From the NCBI RefSeq assembly GCF_001463905.1, contig NZ_BBWR01000015.1:44064-108063 (forward strand): a stretch of DNA of 64,000 nt, read 5' to 3'. The translations under genes and the position numbers were made by a program. Source of the stretch: Aureimonas frigidaquae (GTDB taxonomy: Bacteria; Pseudomonadota; Alphaproteobacteria; Rhizobiales; Rhizobiaceae). Positions 10,253 through 19,406 of the stretch are shown here, one piece after another; within the stretch, counting starts at the first letter, position 1; each line of letters opens with the position of its first letter. The notes under the pieces are model-generated. The model was not told the DNA's origin. It made no database searches and was given only the letters and a program-made list of their open reading frames with translations.

Positions 10253-12874
10253 ATGCCCATGAACGATCAAGTGACGACGCTTGGGTCCAGACCTCCGCGT
10301 GGCGGCGAGACGGGTGCCCTCCTGCACGGTTTCGATTGGTCTGCGACGGAGCTGGGCGCGCTCGATGGCTGGTGCCCGCATCTGCGCGTGACCGTCGATA
10401 CGATGATCGACTCGCCCGTGCCGAAGGTCCTCATGTGGGGGCCCCGCCACCGCATGATCTACAATGACGGATACATCGCCATTGCCGGCCGGCACCATCC
10501 GACGGCATTCGGCGGTCTGGTCGACGCGGTCTGGCCGGAGATCTGGGAGTTCAACGCCCGCATCCTCGCCACCGGCCTGAAGGGCCAGGTCCAGGCCTTC
10601 CATGACCAGCGCATGGTGCTGAACCGTCATGGCACGATGGAGGAGGTTTATTTCGACCTCTTCTACACGCCCATCTATGTCAACGAAGACACGGTCGGCG
10701 GCGTCCTTTGCACGGTGATCGAGAACACCGACCGGGTGCGGGCCCGCCAGGCGCTCGCCTTCAGCAACCGCCGCTTCGAGGCCGCGGTCGCGGCGGTCGA
10801 CGGGGTGGTCTGGACCAACAGCGCCGACGGGCGGATGAAGGGCCCGCAACCCGGCTGGCAGGGGCTGACCGGCCAGAGCGAGGCGGAATGCGCCGAATTC
10901 GGCTGGGCGGACGCCGTCCATCCCGATGACCGTGCCGCCACCGTCGCGGCTTGGAACGAGGCCGTGGAAAGCCGCTCCACCTTTGTCTTCGAGCATCGCG
11001 TGCGGCGCGCCGACGGTGCGTGGCGGTGGTTCGCCATCCGCGCCGTTCCCTCGCTCGACGATGACGGTTCCATCCGCGAATGGGTCGGCGTGCACACCGA
11101 CGTCACCGACCAGCGCGAGCAGGCGCGGGCCTTGCAGGAACATGCCGAGCAGCTCGAACGGCAGATCAAGCACCGCAAGCGCGCCGAAGATCAGCTACGC
11201 CAGCTCAACGAGACGCTGGAAACGCGCATCGTGGAAGCCATCGCAGAACGGCGCCAGGCCGAGGTCGCGCTTGCCCAGGCGCAGAAGATGGAGAGCATCG
11301 GCAAGCTCACCGGCGGCGTCGCGCATGATTTCAACAATCTCCTGCAGGTCGTGTCCGGCAATCTGCAACTCCTGTCCAAGGATATCATGGGCAATGAGCG
11401 TGCCGAACGCCGCGTCCACAACGCCATGGCCGGCGTGGCGCGCGGCTCGAAGCTTGCCGCACAGCTCCTGGCCTTCGGTCGGCGGCAGGCCCTGGAGCCG
11501 AAGGTCGTCAACGTAACGCGCTTCGTGCGCGGGATGGACGACATGCTGCGCCGCGCCATCGGCGAGGGGATCGAAATCGAGACCGTCGTGGGCGGCGGGT
11601 TGTGGAACACCTTCATCGACCCCAACCAGATCGAGAATGCGCTCCTGAACCTTGCCATCAACGCGCGCGACGCGATGGAGGGCCAGGGCAAGCTGACCAT
11701 CGAACTCGGCAATGCGAGCCTCGACGATGATTATGCCCGCAGCCATGACGAGGTGAAGGCCGGCCAGTATGTCATGCTGGCCGTGTCGGATACGGGCTGC
11801 GGCATGGCGCCGGAGATCGTGGAGCGCGTCTTCGAGCCGTTCTTCTCCACCAAGGGGGAGGGCAAGGGCTCCGGCCTCGGCCTGTCCATGGTCTACGGTT
11901 TCGTCAAGCAGTCGGGCGGCCACGTCAAGATCTACTCGGAGCCGGGGCACGGCACGACCATCCGCCTCTACCTGCCGCGCGCGCTGGAGGCGGAGGATGT
12001 CGAGGTCGATGTGGATGCCGGCCCGGTGACGGGCGGCACCGAGACGGTGCTTGTCGTCGAGGATGACGACGAGGTCCGCTCCACCGTCGTGGAGATGCTG
12101 AACGACCTCGGCTACCGGGTCCTGAAGGCGGTGGACGCGCAGTCGGCGCTGAACGTCGTGGAAAGCGGCATCGCGATCGACCTGATCTTCACCGACGTTG
12201 TGATGCCCGGCGCGCTGAAGAGCCCCGAACTGGCGCGCAAGGCGCGCGAGCGGCTGCCCGGCGTGGCGGTGCTCTTCACCTCCGGCTACACGGAAAATTC
12301 GATCGTGCATGGCGGCCGGCTGGATGCGGGCGTCAACCTATTGTCCAAGCCCTACACGCGGGAGGCCTTGGCCCGGAAGGTGCGCCATGTCCTGGCGAAC
12401 CGGGCGCAGGTCCAGGCGGCATCCGCCCCGGCCGAGCCCGTGGCGCCCGGCACCGACGGGGGCGCCGGCATTGTCGGCGTATCCGTCATGCTGGTCGAGG
12501 ACGACATGATGATCCGGCTGAACACGGCCGAGATCCTGAAGGATCTGGGCCATCTCGTGGTCGAGGCCGGCAGCGCGGAAGAGGCGATGACCGCGCTGCA
12601 GACCATGCCGGTGGCCGTGCTGGTGACAGATGTCAACCTTCCCGGCATTTCCGGGCCGGAGCTTGCCAAGCGGGCGCTGGAATTGCGGCCGGGCCTCGGC
12701 ATCGTCTTCGCCACGGGGGATCGCAGCGTGAACGGGATCGAGGATTTCGACCCGGCCCGCACCACGATCCTGACCAAGCCTTACGATCTGAAGGGGCTGG
12801 AGCGGTCCATCGCCAGGGTCGTGGCGGCATCCGCGCCGCAAGCCATGGATACGTCCGAGCGCTCGAACGCCTGA
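10253..12874 (+). CDS. PAS-containing hybrid sensor histidine kinase with two receiver domains
   Basis: This 873-residue soluble signalling protein has, in order, an N-terminal PAS-like region (about 25-165), a PAS/PAC domain (about 172-288), a coiled coil (about 288-345), a HisKA domain with phospho-histidine H358 in GGVAHDFNNLLQ, an ATPase domain with DTGCGM and GKGSGLGLSMVYG, then two receivers with phospho-aspartates near D648 (FTDVVMPG) and D793 (VTDVNLPG). No membrane segment is evident, so the signal is probably cytoplasmic. No response regulator or output gene lies beside it, so it is an orphan kinase. A second ATG six bases downstream could be the start. Confidence 0.92.
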   Translation: MPMNDQVTTLGSRPPRGGETGALLHGFDWSATELGALDGWCPHLRVTVDTMIDSPVPKVLMWGPRHRMIYNDGYIAIAGRHHPTAFGGLVDAVWPEIWEFNARILATGLKGQVQAFHDQRMVLNRHGTMEEVYFDLFYTPIYVNEDTVGGVLCTVIENTDRVRARQALAFSNRRFEAAVAAVDGVVWTNSADGRMKGPQPGWQGLTGQSEAECAEFGWADAVHPDDRAATVAAWNEAVESRSTFVFEHRVRRADGAWRWFAIRAVPSLDDDGSIREWVGVHTDVTDQREQARALQEHAEQLERQIKHRKRAEDQLRQLNETLETRIVEAIAERRQAEVALAQAQKMESIGKLTGGVAHDFNNLLQVVSGNLQLLSKDIMGNERAERRVHNAMAGVARGSKLAAQLLAFGRRQALEPKVVNVTRFVRGMDDMLRRAIGEGIEIETVVGGGLWNTFIDPNQIENALLNLAINARDAMEGQGKLTIELGNASLDDDYARSHDEVKAGQYVMLAVSDTGCGMAPEIVERVFEPFFSTKGEGKGSGLGLSMVYGFVKQSGGHVKIYSEPGHGTTIRLYLPRALEAEDVEVDVDAGPVTGGTETVLVVEDDDEVRSTVVEMLNDLGYRVLKAVDAQSALNVVESGIAIDLIFTDVVMPGALKSPELARKARERLPGVAVLFTSGYTENSIVHGGRLDAGVNLLSKPYTREALARKVRHVLANRAQVQAASAPAEPVAPGTDGGAGIVGVSVMLVEDDMMIRLNTAEILKDLGHLVVEAGSAEEAMTALQTMPVAVLVTDVNLPGISGPELAKRALELRPGLGIVFATGDRSVNGIEDFDPARTTILTKPYDLKGLERSIARVVAASAPQAMDTSERSNA

Positions 12875-12875
12875 C

Positions 12876-12913
12876 AAGCGGGGCCGGCCGGGCCGTCGAG
12901 GCCCGGCCGCTTT
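12876..12913 (+). terminator. shared terminator between convergent genes
   Basis: AAGCGG at 12876-12881 and CCGGGCC just before the loop pair with GGCCCGG and CCGCTT on the right side, with GGCCGG bulged on the left arm. TTT follows on the plus strand. It fills the 46-base gap between the convergent histidine kinase and aminotransferase genes and could serve both. Confidence 0.5.
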
Positions 12914-12920
12914 GTCAGCT

Positions 12921-14312
12921 TCAGCCTGCGACGACGCCGTCCGCCTTGAGCGCGGCGTAGGTATCGTCCAGCGCGCGGCCGAAGCGGGCCACCATTTCAC
13001 GCACTTCATCCTGGGTGATGATCAGCGGCGGGCAGAAGGCGATCTGGTCGCCAATGGCCCGGATGATGACGCCGTGCTCATGCCCCTTGCCGAAGAGGAT
13101 GCCGCCGGCCCGCCCGACCGGGTCGAACCGGGCCTTGGTGGCCTTGTCGGCGACCAGCTCCACCGCCGCGATCAGCCCGGCGCCGCGCACGTCGCCCACC
13201 AGCGGATGATCCGCGAAGCGCGCGAGCTCCGACTGCAGCACCGCGCCGGACGCCTTGGCGTTGGCGACGAGGCCGCGCTCCTCGATGATGGCGAGGTTCT
13301 CGTTGGCGATGGCGCAGGAGACCGGGTGACCCGTCGTGGTGAAACCATGCCCGAGCGTGCCGATCCTGGCCGTGTTGTCCGCGATGCCCTGGTAGATCTC
13401 GTCGGACATGATGATGGCGGCCAGCGGCGCATAGGAGGATGCGATCTGCTTGGAGGTGACGAGCACGTCCGGATCGATGCCGTAATATTCGCAGGCGAAG
13501 GTCGTGCCGAGGCGGCCGAAGCCGTTGATGACCTCGTCGGCCACGATCAGGATATCGTTCCGGCGGCAGACCTCCTGCACCCGCGCCCAATAGCCTTCCG
13601 GCGGCGGCAGCACGCCGCCCGCACCCATCAGCGGCTCGCCGATGAAGGCGGCGATCGTGTCGGCGCCTTCGCGCGCGATGGTGTCCTCGAGCTCGCAAAT
13701 CAGCCGGTCGGTGAAGGCGGCTTCGCTTTCACCCGGCTGGCCGAAGCGCCAGTAATGGGGGCAGGTCAGATGACGGACGGGAATGATCGGCAGATCGAAA
13801 TCGCGGTGGTTGACAGGCAGGCCGGTGAGTGAGCCCGACACCATCGTGATGCCGTGATAGGCGTTCTGCCGTGACAGGAAGGTCTTCTTCTGCGGGCGGC
13901 CGCGGGCATTGTTGTAGTACCAGATCAGCTTGACGACGGTGTCGTTCGCCTCGGAGCCGGAATTGGTGAAGAAGACGCGATTGACGCGTTCGGGCGTCAT
14001 GCGCACCAGCCGTTCGGCCAGGTCGACCGAGGGCTCGTTCGTCTTGTGGCTGAAGGTGTGGTAGTAGGGCAGCTTCTGGAGCTGCTTGTAGGCGGCATCG
14101 GCAATGCGCTTTTCGCCGAAGCCGACGGCCACGCTCCACAGGCCCGCCATCGCCTCGATATACTGGTTGCCCTGATCGTCGTAGACGAAGATGCCCTCGC
14201 CACGGTCGATGACGATCGGGCCCATCTCCTCGTGCTTGCGCGCGTTGGTTACGGGGTGCAGCAGATATTCCACGTCCCGTGCGTAGACGGAATTGGGCAG
14301 TGCCGTGGACAT
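12921..14312 (-). CDS. class III pyridoxal-phosphate aminotransferase (polyamine/omega-amine type)
   Basis: This 463-residue aminotransferase has the PLP lysine K288 in VTSKQIASSYAP, the cofactor aspartate D259 in VADEVINGFGR, and the family segments NSGSEAND and YHGITMVSGS. It resembles the aspartate aminotransferase-family enzymes that transaminate putrescine, spermidine or other omega-amines with pyruvate. The start is set by AAAGGAAA ahead of MSTALPNS; a much longer in-frame extension upstream is rejected. It lies downstream of a polyamine-type ABC importer on the same strand, which suggests it degrades the imported amine. The exact amine donor is unknown. Confidence 0.88.
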   Translation of the reverse strand: MSTALPNSVYARDVEYLLHPVTNARKHEEMGPIVIDRGEGIFVYDDQGNQYIEAMAGLWSVAVGFGEKRIADAAYKQLQKLPYYHTFSHKTNEPSVDLAERLVRMTPERVNRVFFTNSGSEANDTVVKLIWYYNNARGRPQKKTFLSRQNAYHGITMVSGSLTGLPVNHRDFDLPIIPVRHLTCPHYWRFGQPGESEAAFTDRLICELEDTIAREGADTIAAFIGEPLMGAGGVLPPPEGYWARVQEVCRRNDILIVADEVINGFGRLGTTFACEYYGIDPDVLVTSKQIASSYAPLAAIIMSDEIYQGIADNTARIGTLGHGFTTTGHPVSCAIANENLAIIEERGLVANAKASGAVLQSELARFADHPLVGDVRGAGLIAAVELVADKATKARFDPVGRAGGILFGKGHEHGVIIRAIGDQIAFCPPLIITQDEVREMVARFGRALDDTYAALKADGVVAG

Positions 14313-14383
14313 GATCGCATTTCCTTTCAAAGTACAGGTCGGCCGGGACCGTTCCCAGCCGACGATAGCATGTCTGCGCCCGG

Positions 14384-15178
14384 TCAGCTCCGGGCGGTCA
14401 GGATCCGCTGCTGGCGCCAGCGCAGCAGTGCGGCGAGCCCCGCCAGGAGCAACGTCCCGAGGATCAGGATGAAAGCCGCCGCCGCCACGGCCGGGCTGAT
14501 ATTCTCGCGGATCGAGGAGAACATCTGCCGGGCGAGCGTGCGCTGGTTCGGCCCGGCGACGAAGAGCGTCAGGACGACCTCGTCCAGCGAGGTGGCGAAG
14601 GCGAAGACGGCGCCGGTGACGATGCCGGGCATGGCCAGCGGCATCGTCACGCGGCGAAAGACGGTGATCGGGCCTGCCCCGAGGCTGGCGGCTGCCCGCA
14701 GCGCCGTGCGGTCGATCCCGGCGAGCGCGGTGGACACGCTGACGATGACGAAGGGAATGCACAGGACCGAATGGGAGACGATCACCCCCAGATAGGTCGA
14801 GGACAGGCCGATCCGCGCCAGCGATATCTGCAGTCCGACGCCCAGCACCACGGCGGGCACCACCATGGGCAACAGGAAGACCGTGCGGAACAGCCCGGCA
14901 AAGGGCAGAGCGCGGCCCGACAGGCCGAGCGCCGCGAGCGTGCCGAGCACCACCGACAGGAGGGTCGCCCCTCCGCCGACGATCAGGGAGTTGACGATGG
15001 ACCGTTGCCAGACCGGCGCAGTGGCGAGCTCGTCGAACCACCGCAATGACAGGGAGGGGATCGGATAGGTCAGGAAGATCGAGTCGGTGAAGGCGAGCGG
15101 CAGGATGGCGACCAGCGGCAGAAGCAGGAAGCCGACGGCCAGGAGCGCGAAGATGAGCTTGGCGGCGCGCATGGACAT
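14384..15178 (-). CDS. ABC transporter permease, spermidine/putrescine type (PotC-like)
   Basis: This 264-residue inner-membrane protein has about six hydrophobic segments and the binding-protein-dependent transport signature around RTALRAAASLGAGPITVFRRV, which docks the ATPase. It pairs with the PotB-like permease whose stop it overlaps by four bases (ATGA). LDEVVLTLFVAGPNQRTL near the C-terminus is typical of PotC proteins. A second in-frame ATG lies two codons in. The substrate is assigned only by family. Confidence 0.88.
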   Translation of the reverse strand: MSMRAAKLIFALLAVGFLLLPLVAILPLAFTDSIFLTYPIPSLSLRWFDELATAPVWQRSIVNSLIVGGGATLLSVVLGTLAALGLSGRALPFAGLFRTVFLLPMVVPAVVLGVGLQISLARIGLSSTYLGVIVSHSVLCIPFVIVSVSTALAGIDRTALRAAASLGAGPITVFRRVTMPLAMPGIVTGAVFAFATSLDEVVLTLFVAGPNQRTLARQMFSSIRENISPAVAAAAFILILGTLLLAGLAALLRWRQQRILTARS

Positions 15179-16362
15179 CAGGCTCCCAGCGGCGCGCCGT
15201 TGCGCGACAGGCGATTGTAGACGAGGTAGAGCAGCGTGGTCACCACCAGGAGGATGATGCCGAGCGCGCCCGCCATGCCCCAATTGGCGGTCTGCAGCGC
15301 GTAGAAGGCGATGATCGAGGAGATCATCTGGTCGTTCGGTCCGCCGACGAGCGCGGGCGTGATATAGTAGCCGATGGCGACCATGAAGACGAGGAGCGAT
15401 CCCGACAGAACCCCCGGCAGGCTCAGCGGCAGGAGAACGCGCAGGAATGCCCGGAACGGCGAAGCGCCCATCGAGGCGGCAGCCGGCATCAGGTTGGCCG
15501 GGATGGCGGTGATCACCGAAAAGATCGGCAGCACCATGAAAGGCAGGAGGACATGCGTCATCGCGACGATGACGCCCGCCCGGTTGAAGATCAGCGGCAA
15601 GGGGCCGTCGATCAGGCCGAGGCCCGTCAGGGCCTGGTTGATCAGGCCCTGGTCCTGCAGGAGGATGAACCAGGCCGCCGTTCGCACCAGGAGCGATGTC
15701 CAGAGCGGCAGGAGCACGGCCAGGAGCAGGAGGTTGCGCTTCCAGCCGGTCACCGATGCCGCCACCATGGCATAGGGCAGACCGATGGCGATGCAGGCCA
15801 GGGTGATGATGGCCGCGATGGAGAAGGTCCGCCAGATGATCAGCCGGTTGGCCGAGCTTCCCGCCGGCAGGCTGGAAATTTCGCCGGCATCGTCCCGGGT
15901 GAGGTCGAGCGCGGCCAGGAGATTGCGGTCCGTATAGGGGCTGGCGGCATTCTGGATGGCCGTCCAGTAGGCGGCATCGCCCCAGCGCGCATCGATCCCA
16001 ACCATGTCCACCGGGGTGTCCGGCGTATAGTCACGCGCGGCACGCTGGGTCTTGCTCATCAAGGTCCGGAAACCGGAGACGGCACTGTTCAGGCGGCGCA
16101 CGGCCGGGCCGAGCGTCGCATTGTCGGCGCCGTTCAGATCGGCCATGAACGCGCCCTGGATCTCGGCCGGCGGCGGGGCCTCACCGTCCCATTCCCCGAT
16201 GATGGCCGCGGTCCGGGGCAGGGCTCCGGCCATGGCATCGTCCCGCACGGCCACCGATACCATGGTCCAGAGCGGCCAGATGAAGAAGATGCCGAGGAAC
16301 AGCGCCAGGGGCAGGATCAGAAGGCCGGCGCGCAGCCGAGCGGAGGCGGGGATATCGTTCAT
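15178..16362 (-). CDS. ABC transporter permease, spermidine/putrescine type (PotB-like), with long periplasmic insert
   Basis: This permease has 394 residues, about 100 more than typical PotB. After the first membrane helix (about 10-35) comes a polar, predicted periplasmic segment of about 140 residues (about 40-175), before the remaining helices and the EAA-type loop near MPAAASMGASPFRAFL. It overlaps the ATPase gene upstream and the PotC-like gene downstream by four bases each, so the three are translationally coupled. It forms half of the membrane channel. The long loop is an unusual but not unknown variation. Confidence 0.87.
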   Translation of the reverse strand: MNDIPASARLRAGLLILPLALFLGIFFIWPLWTMVSVAVRDDAMAGALPRTAAIIGEWDGEAPPPAEIQGAFMADLNGADNATLGPAVRRLNSAVSGFRTLMSKTQRAARDYTPDTPVDMVGIDARWGDAAYWTAIQNAASPYTDRNLLAALDLTRDDAGEISSLPAGSSANRLIIWRTFSIAAIITLACIAIGLPYAMVAASVTGWKRNLLLLAVLLPLWTSLLVRTAAWFILLQDQGLINQALTGLGLIDGPLPLIFNRAGVIVAMTHVLLPFMVLPIFSVITAIPANLMPAAASMGASPFRAFLRVLLPLSLPGVLSGSLLVFMVAIGYYITPALVGGPNDQMISSIIAFYALQTANWGMAGALGIILLVVTTLLYLVYNRLSRNGAPLGA

Positions 16363-17426
16363 GCGGCAAAGACCGCGCAGTCGGCGGCGTCGAAGGAGAC
16401 TTCGACGCGCTCGCCCGGTGAAAAGCTGCGGGCCGAACGCTCCAGGCGCGCCACGAGCATCAGGGGGCCGGCATTCAGATGCAGGCGGATGTGATCGCCC
16501 TGGTAGACCGCATCCTCCACCGTCGCCGATATGCGGTTGGCATGGGCCGGAATGCGGTCGAGCGCCAGGCGCTCGGGCCGGATCGATAGAAGGGCCGGCC
16601 CGCTGGCGAGCCCGGCCGGGGCGCTCGCGCGGACGACCGGGCCGCCCGGCAGCTCCAGAAGCGCCGATTGGCCGTCATGCCCGGTCAGCCGGGCTTCCAC
16701 GAAATTCGTCTCGCCGATGAATTGCGCCACGAAGCGGTTTTCCGGCCGGTCGTAGACATCGGCGGGCGCGCCGATCTGCGCGATCCGCCCCTTGTCGAAG
16801 ATGGCGATCCGGTCCGACATGGTCAGCGCTTCGGACTGGTCATGCGTCACGAAGACGATGGTGAGGCCCAGCCGCTTGTGCAGGGCGCGGATCTCGAGCT
16901 GCATTTCCTCGCGCAGCTGCTTGTCGAGCGCGCCGAGCGGCTCGTCCATCAGGATGACCTTGGGCTCGAAGACGAGCGCGCGCGTCAGCGCCACGCGTTG
17001 CTGCTGGCCGCCGGACAGTTGCTGCGGCTTGCGATCCGCCAGGTGGCCGAGCCGCACACGGTCCAGCGCCGCGCGCACGCGGTCCTCGCGCTCGGCCTTG
17101 CCGACGCCACGCATCTCCAACGGAAAGGCGACATTGTCGGCCACGCTCATATGCGGAAACAGGGCGTAGTTCTGGAACACGACCCCCATGCCGCGCTTGT
17201 GCGGCGGCAGATCGTTCAGGCGGACGCCATCCAGCCAGATCGTGCCGCTCGTCGCCTGTTCGAAGCCGGCCAGCATCATCAGGATCGTCGTCTTGCCGGA
17301 GCCCGAAGGGCCGAGGAGACTGAGAAACTCGCCCTTGGCGACTTCGAGGTTCAGGCCTTCCACGACCTTCATGGGGCCATAAGACTTGGCGACGTCGTGG
17401 AGGTGAATGAAGGCGCGATCGGACAT
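16359..17426 (-). CDS. ABC transporter ATPase, spermidine/putrescine type (PotA-like)
   Basis: This 355-residue ATPase has Walker A GPSGSGKTT at 39-47, the Q-loop FQNYALFPHM, signature LSGGQQQR, Walker B VILMDEP and H-loop VTHDQ, followed by a C-terminal TOBE-type domain (from about 280). It powers the PotB/PotC-like permeases. The start MSDRAFIHL follows AAGGA; a 95-codon in-frame extension overlaps the binding-protein gene and is rejected. It lies 70 bases after that gene, across a strong stem-loop. Confidence 0.92.
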   Translation of the reverse strand: MSDRAFIHLHDVAKSYGPMKVVEGLNLEVAKGEFLSLLGPSGSGKTTILMMLAGFEQATSGTIWLDGVRLNDLPPHKRGMGVVFQNYALFPHMSVADNVAFPLEMRGVGKAEREDRVRAALDRVRLGHLADRKPQQLSGGQQQRVALTRALVFEPKVILMDEPLGALDKQLREEMQLEIRALHKRLGLTIVFVTHDQSEALTMSDRIAIFDKGRIAQIGAPADVYDRPENRFVAQFIGETNFVEARLTGHDGQSALLELPGGPVVRASAPAGLASGPALLSIRPERLALDRIPAHANRISATVEDAVYQGDHIRLHLNAGPLMLVARLERSARSFSPGERVEVSFDAADCAVFAA

Positions 17427-17458
17427 GCGGCAGGCTGGTCCTTCTAGGCAGGGGCGGC

Positions 17459-17480
17459 GGCGGGCGCGGAAGCGCCCGCC
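17459..17480 (-). repeat. perfect stem-loop between the binding-protein and ATPase genes of the polyamine-type importer
   Basis: GGCGGGCGC (17459-17467) and GCGCCCGCC (17472-17480) make a 9-bp perfect stem with a 4-base loop. No T-run follows in the direction of transcription. It lies just after the stop of the binding-protein gene, as at the chvE, cysP and fbpA junctions. mRNA stabilisation or partial attenuation is inferred. Confidence 0.78.
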
Positions 17481-17496
17481 ATGCTTTCTCGTATGG

Positions 17497-18543
17497 TTAT
17501 TGCGCCAACCAGGCGTTGAAGCGCGTGTTGAGTTCCTCGATGTTGTCGATCCAGAAGTCGGTATCCAGGCTGATCGAGGATTCGAGGTTTTCGGGCGCGG
17601 TCGGCAGTTCGGCCGCCTGGGCGGCGTCGATGAGCTTGCCCGCCTCGATGTTCGGCAGACCGTAGGCGATATATTCCGGCAGCTTGGACTGGTTCTCCGG
17701 CGCGCTCGCAAAGGCGATGAAGTCGAAGGCGGCGTCTTTGTTGGGCGAATCCTTCAGGACGACCCAGCTGTCGACGGCATAGATGCTGCCGGGCCAGACA
17801 ATCTTCAGATTGCGCTTCTCCGTCCGGTTGATACCCGTCAGGCGACCGTTATAGGCAGAGGTCATGACGACCTCTCCCGAGGCCAGGAGCTGGATCGGCT
17901 GGGCGCCGGCTTCCCACCACACGATGTCGGACTTCAGCTCGTCGAGCTTGGCGAAGGCACGATCGACGCCTTCGGGCGTGCGCAGAACGTCGTAGACTTC
18001 CTTGGGCGCGACGCCATCGGCCATGAGGGCGAATTCGAGCGCGTATTTCGGCCCGCGGCGCAGGCCGCGCTTGCCCGGGAATTTCTGCGTATCCCAGAAA
18101 TCGGCCCAGCTGGCCGGCGCCGTCTGCATCTTGTCGCCATCATAGGAGAGACCCGTCGTCCAGACGATGGCGCCCACACCGCATTCGCTGACGGCGGATG
18201 GAATGAAGGCGTCCTCGCCGCCGAGCTTCGACCAGTCGACCGTCTCATACAGGCCGTCCGCACAGCCAAGCGCGAGCTCTTCCGCCTCGACCTGGACGAC
18301 ATCCCAGTTGGCCGGGCGCGTTTCCATCTTGGCCGCGATCACACCGTAGCCGCCATCCCACGATTCCTCGAGCAGGGGCTTGCCTGTCTTTTCGGCGAAG
18401 GGCTTGAAGTAGATTTCGCGCTGCGCGTCCTGGTAGTTGCCACCCCAGGACACGACCGTCAGGTCACGCGCGGCGGCCGGGCCGGCAGCCAGGGCGAGGC
18501 CCAGGGCGACAGCGCCGGCAAGTGTCGAAAATCGGCTCTTCAT
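17497..18543 (-). CDS. extracellular substrate-binding protein, spermidine/putrescine type (PotD-like)
   Basis: This 348-residue periplasmic protein has a signal peptide ending GPAAARDLTVVSWGG and the PotD-family fold, with YAVDSWVVLKDSPNKDAAFDFI near the C-terminal lobe. It should deliver a polyamine or related amine to the PotABC-like transporter. A run AAGGGGGA lies eight bases before the chosen ATG at 18543; another ATG at 18552 is too close to it. The upstream region carries a CACTGGTG/ATATTC motif shared with the hisD-like promoter region. Ligand identity is not readable from sequence. Confidence 0.9.
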   Translation of the reverse strand: MKSRFSTLAGAVALGLALAAGPAAARDLTVVSWGGNYQDAQREIYFKPFAEKTGKPLLEESWDGGYGVIAAKMETRPANWDVVQVEAEELALGCADGLYETVDWSKLGGEDAFIPSAVSECGVGAIVWTTGLSYDGDKMQTAPASWADFWDTQKFPGKRGLRRGPKYALEFALMADGVAPKEVYDVLRTPEGVDRAFAKLDELKSDIVWWEAGAQPIQLLASGEVVMTSAYNGRLTGINRTEKRNLKIVWPGSIYAVDSWVVLKDSPNKDAAFDFIAFASAPENQSKLPEYIAYGLPNIEAGKLIDAAQAAELPTAPENLESSISLDTDFWIDNIEELNTRFNAWLAQ

Positions 18544-18624
18544 GATGGTCATTCCCCCTTGAGGTTCCGTGGCAGGCTGGCGAAAGACAACCATACTCCA
18601 CCCCGGCTCTGCATCCGCTAAAAA

Positions 18625-18640
18625 CCACTGGTGAATATTC
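18625..18640. promoter_or_regulatory. possible operator upstream of the PotD-like gene
   Basis: CCACTGGTGAATATTC at this position shares CACTGGTG and ATATTC, in the same order and orientation, with 19307-19323 in the regulator/hisD-like intergenic region. It lies 82 bases before the binding-protein start. A shared binding site for the neighbouring XRE-cupin regulator is inferred. Confidence 0.4.
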
Positions 18641-18688
18641 CGACCAGCAGAAGCCTGCAAACTGGCCTGTGGTGCAGCAACGCCGCGC

Positions 18689-19237
18689 TCAATAAGTCGG
18701 CGGGGTGATGGCGCTGACGATCTGCGCCGGTTCCGACCCGACATTGCGGAAGCGATGGGGACGGCTGCTGTCGAAATAATAGCCATCGCCCACGTTCAGG
18801 ACCTCTCGCACATCGCCCACCGTCACCTCGACGGAACCGGCGGTGATCACCCCGGCTTCCTGCGCGGCATGGCTGATCGCATCGCCCGTATCGGCCCCCG
18901 GCGCATAGGATTCATGCAGCATCAGTATGGCGCGGTTCGGATGGTTGATGCCGACGATCCGGTAGCTGATGCTGGTCGGCCGCCCGGCCTCCGGCAGGTC
19001 GGCCGCGCGGTAGAAGGGAGAGTGCGGCGTGGTTGCGGCGAGCTGCGAGAAGAAGCCGCTCATCGTGCCCCCCATCGCTTCCAGAATGGCGCCGAGCGTG
19101 TCGACCGAGGGGCTCAGCCTGTCGCGCTCGATCAGCGATATGGTCGAGTGGGATATGCCCGACCGGATGGCCAGCTGGCGTGTCGACAACTGCCGCCGCC
19201 GCCGCAACTCCCGCAAACCTTGGCCGATGGCCGGCAT
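18689..19237 (-). CDS. XRE-family transcriptional regulator with C-terminal cupin domain
   Basis: This 182-residue regulator has an N-terminal helix-turn-helix (about 8-62, with ISHSTISLIERDRLSPS) and a C-terminal cupin (about 105-180). That is the PuuR-like layout often found controlling amine and amino-acid catabolism. The start MPAIGQGL follows AAGGAG with ideal spacing; an extension of 24 codons upstream is less likely. It sits between the polyamine-type importer genes and the divergent hisD-like gene, so it probably regulates both. The ligand sensed by the cupin is unknown. Confidence 0.88.
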   Translation of the reverse strand: MPAIGQGLRELRRRRQLSTRQLAIRSGISHSTISLIERDRLSPSVDTLGAILEAMGGTMSGFFSQLAATTPHSPFYRAADLPEAGRPTSISYRIVGINHPNRAILMLHESYAPGADTGDAISHAAQEAGVITAGSVEVTVGDVREVLNVGDGYYFDSSRPHRFRNVGSEPAQIVSAITPPTY

Positions 19238-19306
19238 GACACGCTCCTTGTGCATGTGCGACCGGCAGATTTCGCGGCGCACAAGTTTTCGGCAGCATTG
19301 TGAGCT

Positions 19307-19323
19307 CACTGGTGCGTATATTC
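19307..19323. promoter_or_regulatory. possible operator in the regulator/hisD-like intergenic region
   Basis: CACTGGTGCGTATATTC lies between the divergent XRE-cupin regulator (start 19237) and the hisD-like gene (start 19407). It shares CACTGGTG and ATATTC with 18625-18640 upstream of the PotD-like gene, with two extra bases between the halves. An operator for the adjacent regulator is inferred. Confidence 0.4.
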
Positions 19324-19406
19324 AACAGGGCATGGGAGTCGGATTGGCACGGCCGGCCTCCGGTGACAGCTTCCGATCCGTCATTCCCAGCGCGAGCAAC
19401 GGTTTC

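Noticed and set aside
9446..11173. 575-codon antisense frame across folD and the hybrid kinase
   Set aside because: Both genes on the plus strand have full family motifs; the antisense product has none.
14313..15041. N-terminal extension of the aminotransferase frame
   Set aside because: It lies antisense-in-frame within the permease gene region, and a good ribosome site sits at 14312.
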